Positions 18,306-26,904 of a DNA stretch of 64,000 nt are shown here, piece by piece. Under the pieces are notes generated by a model, which had not been told where the DNA came from, did not search any database, and saw only the letters and a program-made list of their open reading frames with translations. The DNA is taken from the NCBI RefSeq assembly GCF_009793335.1, contig NZ_WING01000001.1, positions 2,666,001-2,730,000 on the forward strand, written 5' to 3'. A program made the translations under genes and the position numbers. The first letter of the stretch is position 1. Each line of letters begins with the position of its first letter. The stretch is from Actinomadura sp. J1-007. Its GTDB lineage: Bacteria > Actinomycetota > Actinomycetes > Streptosporangiales > Streptosporangiaceae.

Positions 18306-19934
18306 ATGGCCCGCCACAGGCACGATAAGCACGATTCACAACTCGCACTCAAGGAGGTCGCCAAGGCGTACGACGGGCATCCCGTTCTGGAACGGGTGTC
18401 GTTCACGGTCCGTACCGGCGAGAAGGTCGGCGTCATCGGCGAGAACGGGTCGGGCAAGTCGACGCTGCTGCGCATGATCGCGGGCACCGAGACGCCCGAC
18501 GGCGGCGAGATCACCGTCGCGGCGCCCGGCGGAGTCGGGCATCTCGGGCAGACGCTCGGGCTGGCCCCGCACCTCACCGTGGCGGACGCCATCGACCGCG
18601 CGCTCGCCGACCTGCGCGACCTGGAACGCCGGATGCGCGAGGCCGAGGCCGCGCTGGCGGGCGCGTCCCCCGCGGAGCTGGCCGCGTACGGCGACCTGCT
18701 CAGCGCCTACGAGGCGCGCGGCGGCTACGAGGCCGACGCGCGCGTGGACGCGGCGCTGGACGGGCTCGGACTCGCGCACGTGGCCCGCGACCGGCCGCTC
18801 GGCAGCCTCTCGGGCGGCGAGCAGTCGCGGCTCGGGCTCGCCTGCGTCCTCGCGTCCGCGCCCGAACTGCTCCTGCTCGACGAGCCGACCAACCACCTGG
18901 ACGAACGGGCCGTCACCTGGCTGGAGGAACGGCTCCGTTCCCACCGGGGCACCGTCGTGACCGTCACCCACGACCGGGCGTTCCTCGACGGCTTCGCGAC
19001 CGCGATCCTCGAAGTCGACCGGGACCTGAGGACGGTCACCCGGTACGGCGACGGCTGGAGCGGCTACCTGGCCGCCAAGGCCGCCGCGCGCCGCCGCTGG
19101 GAGCAGGAGTACGCCGAGTGGCTCGCCGAGGTCGACAGGCAGACCGAGCTCGCGGAGTCAGGCGCCGTACGGATGGCCGCCATCAAGCCCGCAGCCCGCG
19201 AGGAACGCGTCCGCAGCCACCGCCGTTCGCACGAAGGGGGCGTGTCGGCGCTGATTCGCAACGCCCGCGAACGCCTCGACCGTTTGCGGGCCGACCCGGT
19301 CCCGCGCCCGCCGGACCCGCTGCGCTTCGCGGCCCGTATCGAGGGCGGCAAGGGCGACGGGCTGACCGCGGAACTGTCCGGCGTCGAAGTCGCCGGACGT
19401 CTTCGCATCGACGAGCTGAAACTGGCTCCCGGCGAACGAATGCTGCTCACAGGCCCGAACGGCGCGGGAAAGACGACTCTCCTACGCGTCCTGGCCGGTG
19501 ATCTCGCCCAACACCAAGGAAAGGTCAAGCGCCCACGACGCATCGGCTACCTACGCCAGGAACTCCCGGCCGAGACGTCGAATCGCAGCGTTCTCGCCAC
19601 GTTCGCTGAGGGGCTCCCGGGAACGCCCGAGGACCATGCCGACGCACTCCTAGCTCTGGGCCTCTTCCACACCCAGGACTTGCGGCGTCCGGTGTCGGTC
19701 CTGTCGGTCGGCCAGCGCCGCCGCCTGGAACTGGCCCGCCTGGTCTCCCGTCCCGCCGACCTGCTGATCCTGGACGAGCCGACCAACCACCTGTCCCTGT
19801 CCCTCATCGAAGAACTGGAGGACGCCCTGCACGCCTACAAGGGTTCCCTTCTGGTGGTCTCCCACGACCGCCGTTTCCGCAGCAACTTCGTCGGAACCCG
19901 TGCCGAACTCCAGAACGGCCGCCTGACCGCGTAA
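18306..19934 (+). CDS. ABC-F family ATP-binding protein (ribosome protection type)
   Basis: 542 residues with two ABC ATPase domains and no membrane segments. Domain 1 has GENGSGKST, LSGGEQSR and LLLLDEPTNHLD. Domain 2 has GPNGAGKTT, LSVGQRRRLELA and LLILDEPTNHLS. The interdomain helical linker (about residues 255-330) is charged. This is the layout of antibiotic-resistance ABC-F proteins of actinomycetes, which bind the E site and displace ribosome-targeting drugs. The ATG has GGAGG 9 bases upstream. No biosynthetic cluster is adjacent, so the drug class cannot be told. Confidence 0.9.
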   Translation: MARHRHDKHDSQLALKEVAKAYDGHPVLERVSFTVRTGEKVGVIGENGSGKSTLLRMIAGTETPDGGEITVAAPGGVGHLGQTLGLAPHLTVADAIDRALADLRDLERRMREAEAALAGASPAELAAYGDLLSAYEARGGYEADARVDAALDGLGLAHVARDRPLGSLSGGEQSRLGLACVLASAPELLLLDEPTNHLDERAVTWLEERLRSHRGTVVTVTHDRAFLDGFATAILEVDRDLRTVTRYGDGWSGYLAAKAAARRRWEQEYAEWLAEVDRQTELAESGAVRMAAIKPAAREERVRSHRRSHEGGVSALIRNARERLDRLRADPVPRPPDPLRFAARIEGGKGDGLTAELSGVEVAGRLRIDELKLAPGERMLLTGPNGAGKTTLLRVLAGDLAQHQGKVKRPRRIGYLRQELPAETSNRSVLATFAEGLPGTPEDHADALLALGLFHTQDLRRPVSVLSVGQRRRLELARLVSRPADLLILDEPTNHLSLSLIEELEDALHAYKGSLLVVSHDRRFRSNFVGTRAELQNGRLTA

Positions 19935-19942
19935 ATCAAGAA

Positions 19943-19972
19943 ACCGGGTGCCCCCGCCTGGGGGCACCCGGT
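19943..19972. terminator. bidirectional terminator between ABC-F and permease genes
   Basis: A perfect 13-bp stem (ACCGGGTGCCCCC at 19943-19955, complement at 19960-19972) with a GCCT loop lies between two convergent genes and can serve both. Confidence 0.85.
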
Positions 19973-19987
19973 CACCATCCGCTCGGC

Positions 19988-21393
19988 CTACGCGCCGGCG
20001 CTCTGCTTCATGACGACGTTCTCTCCGGGGTCGGCCTCACGCGACTGGCGCCGCACGAACGGCCAGCCGATCACGATCAGGGCGAACCAGCCCAGGATCA
20101 CGTACAGCGCGACCCGGGTGTCGGACTCCCAGGCGATCGTCACCGTGACGAACACGAAGAAGGCGAGCACGAGCCAGTTCGTGTAGGGGGCCCACGGCAT
20201 CCTGTAGGAGCTCTGCTTGAGCCCCCGGTCCCGTACGCGCCGCCGGTAGATCATGTGCGAGACGAGGATCATCGTCCACACCAGGATCGCGCCGCCGGTC
20301 GACACGGACGTGATGTACTCGAACGCCTTGTCGGGCACCACGGCGTTCACGACGACCCCGATGCCCATGACCAGGGACGAGATGATGATCGTCAGCACGG
20401 GCAGCCCGCGCCCGTTCAGCCGCCCGAGCGCCTTGAACCCGTCCCCGTTCACCCCGGCCGTCCGCAGCATCCGGGACGTCGAGTAGAGGCCGCCCGCGTT
20501 GCAGGACGACAGCGCCGCCGTCAGCACCACGAAGTTGACCAGGTCGCCGCCGCCCGGAATGCCGATCTTGTCGAACGCCAGCACGAACGGGCTCGCGCCG
20601 CCCTTGAACTCCGTCCAGCTCACCACCGAGAGGATCACCAGCAGCGACCCCAGGTAGAACAGCGCGAACCGCACCGGCAGCGCGTTGATCGCGCGCGGGA
20701 TGTTCTTCTCCGGGTCCTTGGCCTCGCTGGCGGTCACGCCGACCAGCTCGACGCCCAGGTAGGCGAACATCACCATCTGCAACGTCATCAGCGTGGGCGA
20801 GAGCCCCTCGGGGAAGAACCCGCCGTGCGACCACAGGTTGCTGACCTCGGCCGTCTTCCCGGCGTCGCTGAACCCGAAGATCAGCACCCCGAGCCCGACC
20901 AGGATCATCATCACGATCGCGGCGACCTTGATCATCGCGAACCAGAACTCCAGCTCGCCGAAGAGCTTCACCGAGATCAGGTTCACCGTGAACAGCACGA
21001 TCAGCGCCACCAGCGCCGTCTGCCACTGCTCGACCTCCGGCCACCACTTCTGGACGTACGTGCCCGCCGCCGTCAGCTCGGCCATGCCGGTCGTCACCCA
21101 GATGATCCAGTACGTCCAGGTGGTCGCGTACCCCCAGAACGGCCCGAGGAACTCCCGCGCGTACCCGGCGAAACCGCCCTCGGCCCGCCGGTACGTCAGC
21201 AGCTCCCCAGCGCCCGCATCACGAAGAACAGCATCAGCCCCGCGACGGCGTAGGTCAGGATCAGGCTCGGCCCGGCCTTGGCGATGTTCTCGCCGGCGCC
21301 CAGGAACAGCCCCGTCCCGATCGTTCCGCCGATCGCCAGCATCTGGATCTGGCGGGTACCGAGCCCGCGTTGATAGCCCTCCGGTTCAGCCAC
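19988..21393 (-). CDS. amino-acid permease (APC family), frameshifted in this assembly
   Basis: An APC-superfamily transporter with about 12 membrane segments. The N-terminus (GLGTRQIQMLAIGGTIGTGL, the helix 1 substrate loop) is read from a GTG at 21393 with AAAGGG upstream. The body reads in another frame (ASEAKDPEKNIPRAIN in the middle) to 19988. The switch occurs after MRALG: adding one base to the CCCC run at 21205-21208 gives the expected MRALGELLTYRRAEGG and one 468-residue protein, the normal length of the GabP/AnsP class. The frameshift is therefore likely a sequence error. It imports amino acids with protons; the substrate is not clear. Confidence 0.85.
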
Positions 21394-21722
21394 TTCAAGG
21401 CCCTTTCTCACGTCTCGGGCCGCCCGATCGGGACGGCCCACGCCCGCATCGTGGCGCGGTGTCGGGTCAGGCTACGAAAGCGAAGGATGGGACGCATACG
21501 CCACAGACCGACGAAATCCACCCCCGATCCGGTATCGGCCCGGTACCGCTCCGTTACCGGACCAGCCCAATCCTGCCCCACCCCCACCCCCGCACGATCC
21601 CCCGACCCCGGCGATCTTTCTACGTTTAAGCGACGACGTAACGAGTTGGCGCTCACCTCGGCCATCGCGTATGCTCTCGGACGTCGCCAAAGACCGGCCC
21701 GACCCGGTCAGCGAGGCACCAA

Positions 21723-21797
21723 GGTCCTGTGGAGCAGTTAGGAGTGCTCGCCACCCTGTCAAGGTGGAGGCCGCGGGTTCAAATCCCGTCAGGACCG
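21723..21797 (+). tRNA. tRNA-Asp (GTC)
   Basis: 75 bases folding as a cloverleaf: acceptor GGTCCTG/CAGGACC, anticodon loop CTGTCAA with anticodon GTC, T loop TTCAAAT, discriminator G. CCA is encoded directly after it (21798-21800). Confidence 0.97.
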
Positions 21798-21820
21798 CCA
21801 GACGTGCGGATGCACGTCCT

Positions 21821-21894
21821 GGGCAGGTAGCTCAGTCGGTACGAGCGTCCGCCTGAAAAGCGGAAGGTCGGCGGTTCGACCCCGCCCCTGCCCA
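21821..21894 (+). tRNA. tRNA-Phe (GAA), island insertion target
   Basis: 74 bases: acceptor GGGCAGG/CCTGCCC, anticodon loop CTGAAAA with anticodon GAA, T stem-loop GGCGGTTCGACCCCGCC, discriminator A; no encoded CCA. The half from the anticodon onward is repeated almost exactly 9.3 kb downstream, which marks this gene as the integration site of the following island. Confidence 0.97.
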
Positions 21895-21901
21895 CCTCCA
21901 C
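21852..21901 (+). repeat. left attachment-site copy (attL) within tRNA-Phe
   Basis: The segment runs from CCTGAAAAGCGG in the anticodon arm through the T arm and acceptor end to CCACCTCCAC beyond the tRNA. It matches 31194-31242 at 47 of 50 positions. Confidence 0.8.
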
Positions 21902-21933
21902 ACCTCTGGCCAGCAAAAACACGGTCAGAGGTG
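21901..21933 (+). terminator. hairpin after tRNA-Phe
   Basis: CACCTCTGGCC (21901-21911) pairs with GGTCAGAGGTG (21923-21933), with one G-T pair and an 11-base A-rich loop. It probably ends the tRNA transcript. Confidence 0.65.
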
Positions 21934-22214
21934 CTCGCATTTCCGGCCCGAAGCGGCCCAAGCGGACGTACACCCCTCGAACACCTTCCGCCCATATATG
22001 GACTCGACAACGTGCTGTGGCAACGGGGATCCGCCGATGAGCCCACCCAGGTTCACACCGCCCATGGTGGCCTGTTGCAGGGACAACACGGTCTGAAACA
22101 CCACCTGCACTGGCATCTCCGGCGGCGACGTCACCAAGCCCGCGACCGCTGGTTCCACCAACGAGCCCGACCCAGCCGACAAGACAAGAGCACAATTTCG
22201 GACTGCCGTACTAA

Positions 22215-22948
22215 GAGCGTGGCTCATGTGGATGGTTTGGGAAGTTGCTTGTAGCAGGTGATGGCGGCGGCGAGGGTAAAGAAGGCGGTGAACAGGCGGC
22301 CGTGGCGTTCGTAGCGGAGGTCAGGCGCCGGTAGCCGGACAGCCAGGCGAGCGTCCGTTCGATCACCCAGCGGTGGCGCCCCAGGCGCTCGCCGGACTCG
22401 ATGCCGGAGCGGGCGATGCGCGGCACGATCCTCCGGTCGCGCAGCCAGGTCCGGGTGTTCGGCGCAGTGATACGCCTTGTCGGCGCGGAGTTTGGTCGGT
22501 CGGCGTCAGCGCGACCGGATCGCCGGCAACGCCATCAGCAGTGGCTTGAGGGCCTGGCCGTCGTGGAGGTTGGCGGCCGAGACAACGACCACCAGCGGCA
22601 GCATCTGCCCACGGGCGCCGAGCTCGTCCAGTACCGCCCGCTGCGGCCACGGCCACAGTGCCGCCCGATTCCAAGCGGTGAACCGGCGATGCGCGGTCGG
22701 CACACTCACCCCGGGCTCGCCCGGCAAACTACGCCGCGCACACCCACTGGTCAGCACATTCGCGATCGCGGTGAACACCGCCCGATCATCCACACTCGCG
22801 TCCCACCACCTTGGCGGCGCGGCACGAACACCGGGACCAGCGGCTCGACCAACTCCCACGACTCATCCGGCACCAACCGCAACGCAAGATCTGACGACAC
22901 GATCCTGCATTGTTCGTAAAACACCCACCATCCACATGAGACACGCTC
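22215..22948 (-). mobile_element. IS5-family (IS427-group-like) insertion sequence, internally deleted
   Basis: Terminal inverted repeats of 22 bp (GAGCGTGGCTCATGTGGATG... at 22215-22236; its complement at 22927-22948, one mismatch) are flanked on both sides by TAA (22212-22214 and 22949-22951), a TNA-type target duplication. The element is 734 bp, shorter than the roughly 850 bp usual for this group, in agreement with the deleted transposase inside. It landed 5 bases from the stop of the nuclease-like gene. Confidence 0.8.
22224..22900 (-). pseudogene. IS5-family transposase, broken
   Basis: Recognisable blocks appear in more than one frame: LVPDESWELVEPLVPVFVPR near the start, RAVFTAIANVLTSGCARRSL, VPTAHRRFTAW, VSAANLHDGQALKPLL, then GRHRWVIERTLAWLSGYRRL and the C-terminal FTLAAAITCYKQLPKP. 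Between DELGARG and VVVVSAANLHD about 45 codons are missing, including the DWSRAIVDAS region with the first catalytic Asp. There is also a frame change near 22810 and another after SGYRRL. The element cannot move by itself. Confidence 0.8.
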
Positions 22949-22956
22949 TAAGCGGG

Positions 22957-24438
22957 CTATCGATCTGCCACCTTAAACGAGTTAGAGTCGATCGCGAGGT
23001 ACGTGTCGGAATTTGCGCTTTCCAGCAGATCAGCCGGCGAGTCGGTGTCAAGTCGCGGTTCAAAGCCCAGAAGTTGTGGCCAGGAGCTTTCTCGCCCACG
23101 CTCGTACGCCTGACGTGTTGTAGCTCGCAGGCGGTCGCGTTCCTCGTACTCTCGTTCAGCGAACGACGCGCGGCGCTCTCTGATACGTTCCTCAACTTCC
23201 TCTTCCATAAGCTCAGGAACGGTGTCCCAAAGTTCGGGCGAGTCAGCTTGAGCGGCGGGCAGCAACCGGTCCTGCTCGGCGGCAAGACTGCGACACGCCG
23301 CGAACAATCGCCGTGACATCCCCACGGTAAGGTCCGTTCCGGGGACCTCCCCAGTCAGCATGTCCGGTCTCGCCGAAAGCGGGCGCTGAGCATATGTGGA
23401 AGGATCACGCGCGCGTTCGCGCTCTGTGCGCGTGCTCTCGTCCCTCTCGAGCGGCACCACCAGATCAGTGGCCTGACCTGGAGGTATCTCAAAGTTGGCT
23501 ACGGCGAGTCCTACTGGACGCACGGATAGCAAAGCTTGAGGGATGGCTTGGAGCGCGTAGTAGGTCAGCATCCGAGAGCGTGCGAGCGCTTCTAGTTCGG
23601 CGTCGTCTTCGTCTGGACGCGGTCGGCGGTTCGGAGGATCAGGATCTGGACCAGTGGGGCCTGGCTTGCCGCCTGAGACATCGACATCGACATCGACCGT
23701 GACGAAAATCCTGTGCTCGATACTGGTACCACACAGAACGCGTAGGTGCGGTCCTGCCATCAGGCCGTTCACGGAGAGCTGGCTCGCGCCCTTGGCCAGT
23801 TGTGGCTTGCCCATGCGGCGGGCCCCCTTGGCTTCGATAAGCCAGGTCCTAGGTGACCTCCAGTGGAATCCAACGAGGTCAGGAAGGCCGTTTTTCGGGG
23901 ACCAGAGAGGCCCGCGTCCAGGCAATTTAGGTAGGGCCTCGGCGTGGACCGTCGACCCGAGACCCATCAAGCCGCGGCAGGCCCACTCAGCCATCGTCAT
24001 GCCGATGCGGTAGGCGAACAGGGCGCGCGCCGTCTTCTCCGTTCCTGCCTGGTAGACCACGTTCGACTCAAGCTGGTAACCAGTTGATCCATCAGGGTGG
24101 TTACCGATGCGCGTGCGGTACAGGTATGCCGCCAAGGGCGACCGACGGGCAATGATCTCCGCCGTGGCGAGTCCGGGAACGGCGGCCAGCCAGATGTAGG
24201 GATCCCGCCCATACGTCATAGCCGCATCAATTACTTCACGCCACGTCGTTGACACCAGGTAATCACCCGGCGGCACTATGTCACCAAGCTTCGGCCAACG
24301 CGTACATGCTTGGTCTATGCGACTCCTAGACGGTCGACGCACAGCCTGGAGTGGCGAGCTGTGCCGCACGATTACCGGCACATCAAACGCATCAGTCAAG
24401 CTGACCGGCTGACCCGAGGCATTGGCTGGCGGCATCAT
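22957..24438 (-). CDS. PD-(D/E)XK nuclease-like protein, function unknown
   Basis: 493 residues from ATG 24438. This start overlaps the stop of the upstream small gene as ATGA, which supports it over an in-frame start at 24660. The central segment GLPDLVGFHWRSPRTWLIEA followed by KGA fits the restriction-nuclease active site: Asp 187, then Glu 202-x-Lys 204 at the end of a strand. Residues 270-300 are Pro/Asp/Gly-rich and probably a linker. The C-terminal third (about 390-480) is a charged helical region (EEEVEERIRERR) with coiled-coil character. I do not recognise the full-length family. It is the last gene of a three-gene overlapping operon in the island. A DNA-degrading defence effector is plausible; a recombination or repair nuclease is an alternative. 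Confidence 0.6.
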   Translation of the reverse strand: MMPPANASGQPVSLTDAFDVPVIVRHSSPLQAVRRPSRSRIDQACTRWPKLGDIVPPGDYLVSTTWREVIDAAMTYGRDPYIWLAAVPGLATAEIIARRSPLAAYLYRTRIGNHPDGSTGYQLESNVVYQAGTEKTARALFAYRIGMTMAEWACRGLMGLGSTVHAEALPKLPGRGPLWSPKNGLPDLVGFHWRSPRTWLIEAKGARRMGKPQLAKGASQLSVNGLMAGPHLRVLCGTSIEHRIFVTVDVDVDVSGGKPGPTGPDPDPPNRRPRPDEDDAELEALARSRMLTYYALQAIPQALLSVRPVGLAVANFEIPPGQATDLVVPLERDESTRTERERARDPSTYAQRPLSARPDMLTGEVPGTDLTVGMSRRLFAACRSLAAEQDRLLPAAQADSPELWDTVPELMEEEVEERIRERRASFAEREYEERDRLRATTRQAYERGRESSWPQLLGFEPRLDTDSPADLLESANSDTYLAIDSNSFKVADR

Positions 24439-24626
24439 GACGTAGCAGCCTGCCACAGTCCGAGCGCCCAGCGATTGACTTCGCCGAGCGCCCAGCTCGC
24501 CGTATCGAGAACACGTTGTTCTGCCACGCTGGTCGAGCGATTGTGCTCTTGCGCACCACCGAGGCGGTGTGACCCGGACCAGCACATCAGATACTTGCAG
24601 TCCAGCTGCGCACCGGGCAGCCTCAC
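24435..24626 (-). CDS. small hypothetical protein (63 aa) in the nuclease operon
   Basis: Read from GTG 24626, which overlaps the stop of the upstream gene as GTGA; its own stop overlaps the nuclease start as ATGA. This double overlap is the main support for it being real. The protein begins MRLPGAQLDCKYLMCWSG and ends in a Trp-rich segment (ASWALGEVNRWALGLW). Two Cys and five Trp in 63 residues are unusual. No family recognised; by position it is a small partner or regulator of the nuclease-like protein. Confidence 0.5.
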   Translation of the reverse strand: MRLPGAQLDCKYLMCWSGSHRLGGAQEHNRSTSVAEQRVLDTASWALGEVNRWALGLWQAATS

Positions 24627-24928
24627 TTCCCTGCCAAATGATCGAGATCGCCGAGCGCACTCAGAAACCGGCCGCCAGTTGCACCGTTACACCAGGGTCG
24701 CGTCGGCTCTGCCGCCATGCTGATCACCAGGAATGGTGGTTGGTCTGCCGCCTTCTCCATGGTGGAAATGGCCAGTGGCGTCTCTGCGCGGCCACGGGTG
24801 AAGCTCATGAGAGGCGGCGTGGACGCTTGCTGCCGCACTGATGCCGAGACGATCACTTGATGAGTCGCGACCGTGGCCGAGAGGCAGCCCGAGCCGGCGT
24901 TCGAGGGACGGCCAGTCCGTCCCCCCAT
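24623..24928 (-). CDS. small hypothetical protein (up to 101 aa), first gene of the nuclease operon
   Basis: Open from ATG 24928; an internal ATG after about 40 residues (MSFTRGRAETPLAISTMEKA) is a possible real start. The C-terminal 60 residues look protein-like (AADQPPFLVISMAAEP, then ATGGRFLSALGDLDHLAGK). Its stop overlaps the next start as GTGA. No ribosome site is visible at either start, so the transcript may be leaderless. Family unknown. Confidence 0.42.
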   Translation of the reverse strand: MGGRTGRPSNAGSGCLSATVATHQVIVSASVRQQASTPPLMSFTRGRAETPLAISTMEKAADQPPFLVISMAAEPTRPWCNGATGGRFLSALGDLDHLAGK

Positions 24929-24980
24929 GCGCCTTGCTGATCGGTGACGAGGTGGTGGCCGGCGCGTCAGCCCGAAGACT

Positions 24981-25003
24981 CTTTTTGTCTAACTGACAAA
25001 AAG
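24981..25003. promoter_or_regulatory. perfect palindrome overlapping the Nudix-regulator promoter
   Basis: CTTTTTGTC (24981-24989) and GACAAAAAG (24995-25003) are perfect 9-bp arms around TAACT, a strikingly AT-rich island. A TATCCT -10-like hexamer follows at 25005-25010, and the regulator ATG is only 6 bases later with no ribosome site, so the mRNA is probably leaderless. The position suits autorepression by the NrtR-like protein and possibly control of the divergent nuclease operon. Confidence 0.65.
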
Positions 25004-25016
25004 CTATCCTCGCCGC

Positions 25017-25750
25017 ATGACCGAGGCCCACTGGACGCCGCCGGCCGTGATGCTCGCGGTCGACTTGGTGATCTTGACGTTGCGCGACTCGCGTCTGCAC
25101 GTCTTGCTCGTGGAGCGTGGCGTCGAGCCGTACAAGGGCTCATGGGCGTTGCCGGGGGCTTCCTGGAGCACGCGGAGGAGGACCTCGCTACCGCCGCTCA
25201 TCGTGAGCTGGCGGAGGAGGCCGCCATGGACGTGGAGACGCTGCATCTGGAGCATCTCAACGTCTACGGCACTCCGGGGCGTGATCCGCGCGGGCGGGTG
25301 GTGTCCGTCGCTTACCTGGCGATCGCACCCGGGCTTCCGGAGCCGACCGCGGGCACGGACGCGGCGGGCGCCCGCTGGCAGCGCACGGATCAGGTGCTCT
25401 GCGGAGAGCTGGAACTCGCCTTCGATCATCAGAAGATCGTCGCGGACGGCGTCGAGCGCGCCCGAGCCAAGCTTGAGCGATCGTCCTTGGCGACGGCGTT
25501 CTGCGGCCCGACCTTTACGATCACCGACCTTCAGCGGGTCTACGAGGCGGTCTGGGGGATACCGCTCGACCCTCGCAATTTCTACCGGAAGGTCCAGAAG
25601 TCCAGCGGCTTCATCATCGCGGCGGACACCGATCGCAAGGTCACGACCGGACGGCCGGCTCGGTTGTTCAAGGCCGGCCCGCGCAAGGACCTGTATCCGC
25701 CCATGGTCCGGCCGACCGAACCTTTCGACATGAAGGGGCCAGAAGGATGA
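25017..25750 (+). CDS. NrtR-like Nudix-domain transcriptional regulator, frameshifted in this assembly
   Basis: The N-terminus (MLAVDLVILTLRDSRLHVLL, KGSWALPG) reads from ATG 25017 and the rest in another frame. Adding one G to the run at 25154-25158 joins them as WALPGGFLEHAEEDL into 244 residues. The Nudix box GFLEHAEEDLATAAHRELAEE is close to consensus, with one extra residue before the REL core, so catalysis is uncertain. The C-terminal winged helix (TITDLQRVYEAVWGIPLDP, RNFYRKV, GRPARLF) is diagnostic of NrtR regulators, which sense ADP-ribose and control NAD genes. Here it overlaps the nucleosidase gene by ATGA, so it probably controls the island operon in response to a nucleotide signal. 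Confidence 0.82.
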
Positions 25751-26904
25751 GTGGCAGCACGATCGTTGTGCTCACGGCACTGGACGTTGAGTACGACGCC
25801 GTTCGAGAGAAGCTGCGCAACCCGCGGTTGCATCGGCACCAGCAGGGCACCCGCTTCGAAGTCGGCCGGATTGAGGGGGGCCGCTGCCGAATCGCGCTCG
25901 GGCTCGTCGGCAAGGGCAACCAGTCCGCGGCGGTACTGGCCGAACGCGCCATTCACGAGTTCTCCCCTACCGCCCTACTGTTCGTGGGAGTGGCAGGCGC
26001 CTTGCACTCCCACATCGCTCTCGGCGACGTCGTCGTGGCGACCCATGTCTACGCTTTCCACGGCGGGACCAGCGAGGACGACGGTTTCAAGAGCCGTCCC
26101 CGTGTCTGGGAGGTCTCCCACAGCGCCGACCAGATCGCCAGGCACGTCGACCGCGAGAGCGCCTGGACGGGAAACGGGCGCGCGAAGCACCGCCGGCCCA
26201 AGGTGCACTTCGGGCCCATCGCAGCAGGCGAAGTAGTTCTCAACTCTACGGTCTCAGCACACGCTGACTGGATTCGGCGTCACTACAACGACGCACTCGC
26301 GATCGAGATGGAAGGGGCCGGAGTCGCGCAGGCCGCGCACCTGAACAGGTCGCTTCCGGTGGTGGTGATCCGAGGCGTCAGCGACCGGGCCGACGGCACC
26401 AAGGAGACCACCGACCGCGCGCGATGGCAGCCCAGAGCGGTGGCCAATGCGGCGGCGTTCACCGCTGCCCTGGCCGAGAGTCTCACCACGGATGAAGCGA
26501 ACCACCGACGGCCCGACACGACTGGAACGACGGGGAGCCAGCAGATGGGTGACACGGTCCGCAACATCGCCAAGGACAACGCGAGGGTGGGCGTTCAGGC
26601 CGGCCACGTGCACGGCGGCGTCCACCTGGCGACCGACAAGGCCGCGCAGGCGGACCCGTCCGCGGCGCTCGCGGACCTGACCGCCCGGCTCGAGCAGGCG
26701 CGAGACGCGGGAGTCATCGACGAGGACACGCACCGCGCGGCGCGCGCCGAACTCGACGACGCCCGCGAAGCCCTGCACGCGACCCCCCGGAACACGGGCG
26801 CGGTGACGCTCGCGCTGAAGAAGGTGCGCGGGCTCGTGGCGGACGTCGCCGCCCTGGCAGCCGAGGTGGCGAACGTGCTCGGGCTCGTTCGGAACCTGTC
26901 ATGA
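25747..26904 (+). CDS. MTA/SAH nucleosidase-like (PNP superfamily) protein with C-terminal VHG-motif extension
   Basis: 385 residues. Residues 1-245 are a nucleoside phosphorylase/nucleosidase domain with GVAGA at 81-85, the ribose-binding EMEGAGVAQ at 187-195 and the catalytic Asp in IRGVSD (Asp 213), so it should be active. Residues 268-385 are not part of the enzyme: they hold DNARVGVQAGHVHGGVHLAT (277-296) and a charged helical tail with a final hydrophobic stretch. The same VGxQAGxVHGxV motif opens the next protein. Nucleosidase domains occur as effectors in NTP-dependent conflict systems of actinobacteria. Overlaps both neighbours by four bases (ATGA), so the three proteins are made together. 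Confidence 0.8.
   Translation: MSGSTIVVLTALDVEYDAVREKLRNPRLHRHQQGTRFEVGRIEGGRCRIALGLVGKGNQSAAVLAERAIHEFSPTALLFVGVAGALHSHIALGDVVVATHVYAFHGGTSEDDGFKSRPRVWEVSHSADQIARHVDRESAWTGNGRAKHRRPKVHFGPIAAGEVVLNSTVSAHADWIRRHYNDALAIEMEGAGVAQAAHLNRSLPVVVIRGVSDRADGTKETTDRARWQPRAVANAAAFTAALAESLTTDEANHRRPDTTGTTGSQQMGDTVRNIAKDNARVGVQAGHVHGGVHLATDKAAQADPSAALADLTARLEQARDAGVIDEDTHRAARAELDDAREALHATPRNTGAVTLALKKVRGLVADVAALAAEVANVLGLVRNLS

Noticed and set aside
21779..22195. Minus-strand open frame with GVEPPTFRFSGGRSYRL across tRNA-Phe
   Set aside because: It is the antisense translation of the tRNA gene and its flank, a well-known false gene.
24438..24660. Upstream extension of the nuclease-like gene to 24660
   Set aside because: The ATG at 24438 overlaps the stop of a small upstream gene as ATGA, and the extension is another frame of that gene.
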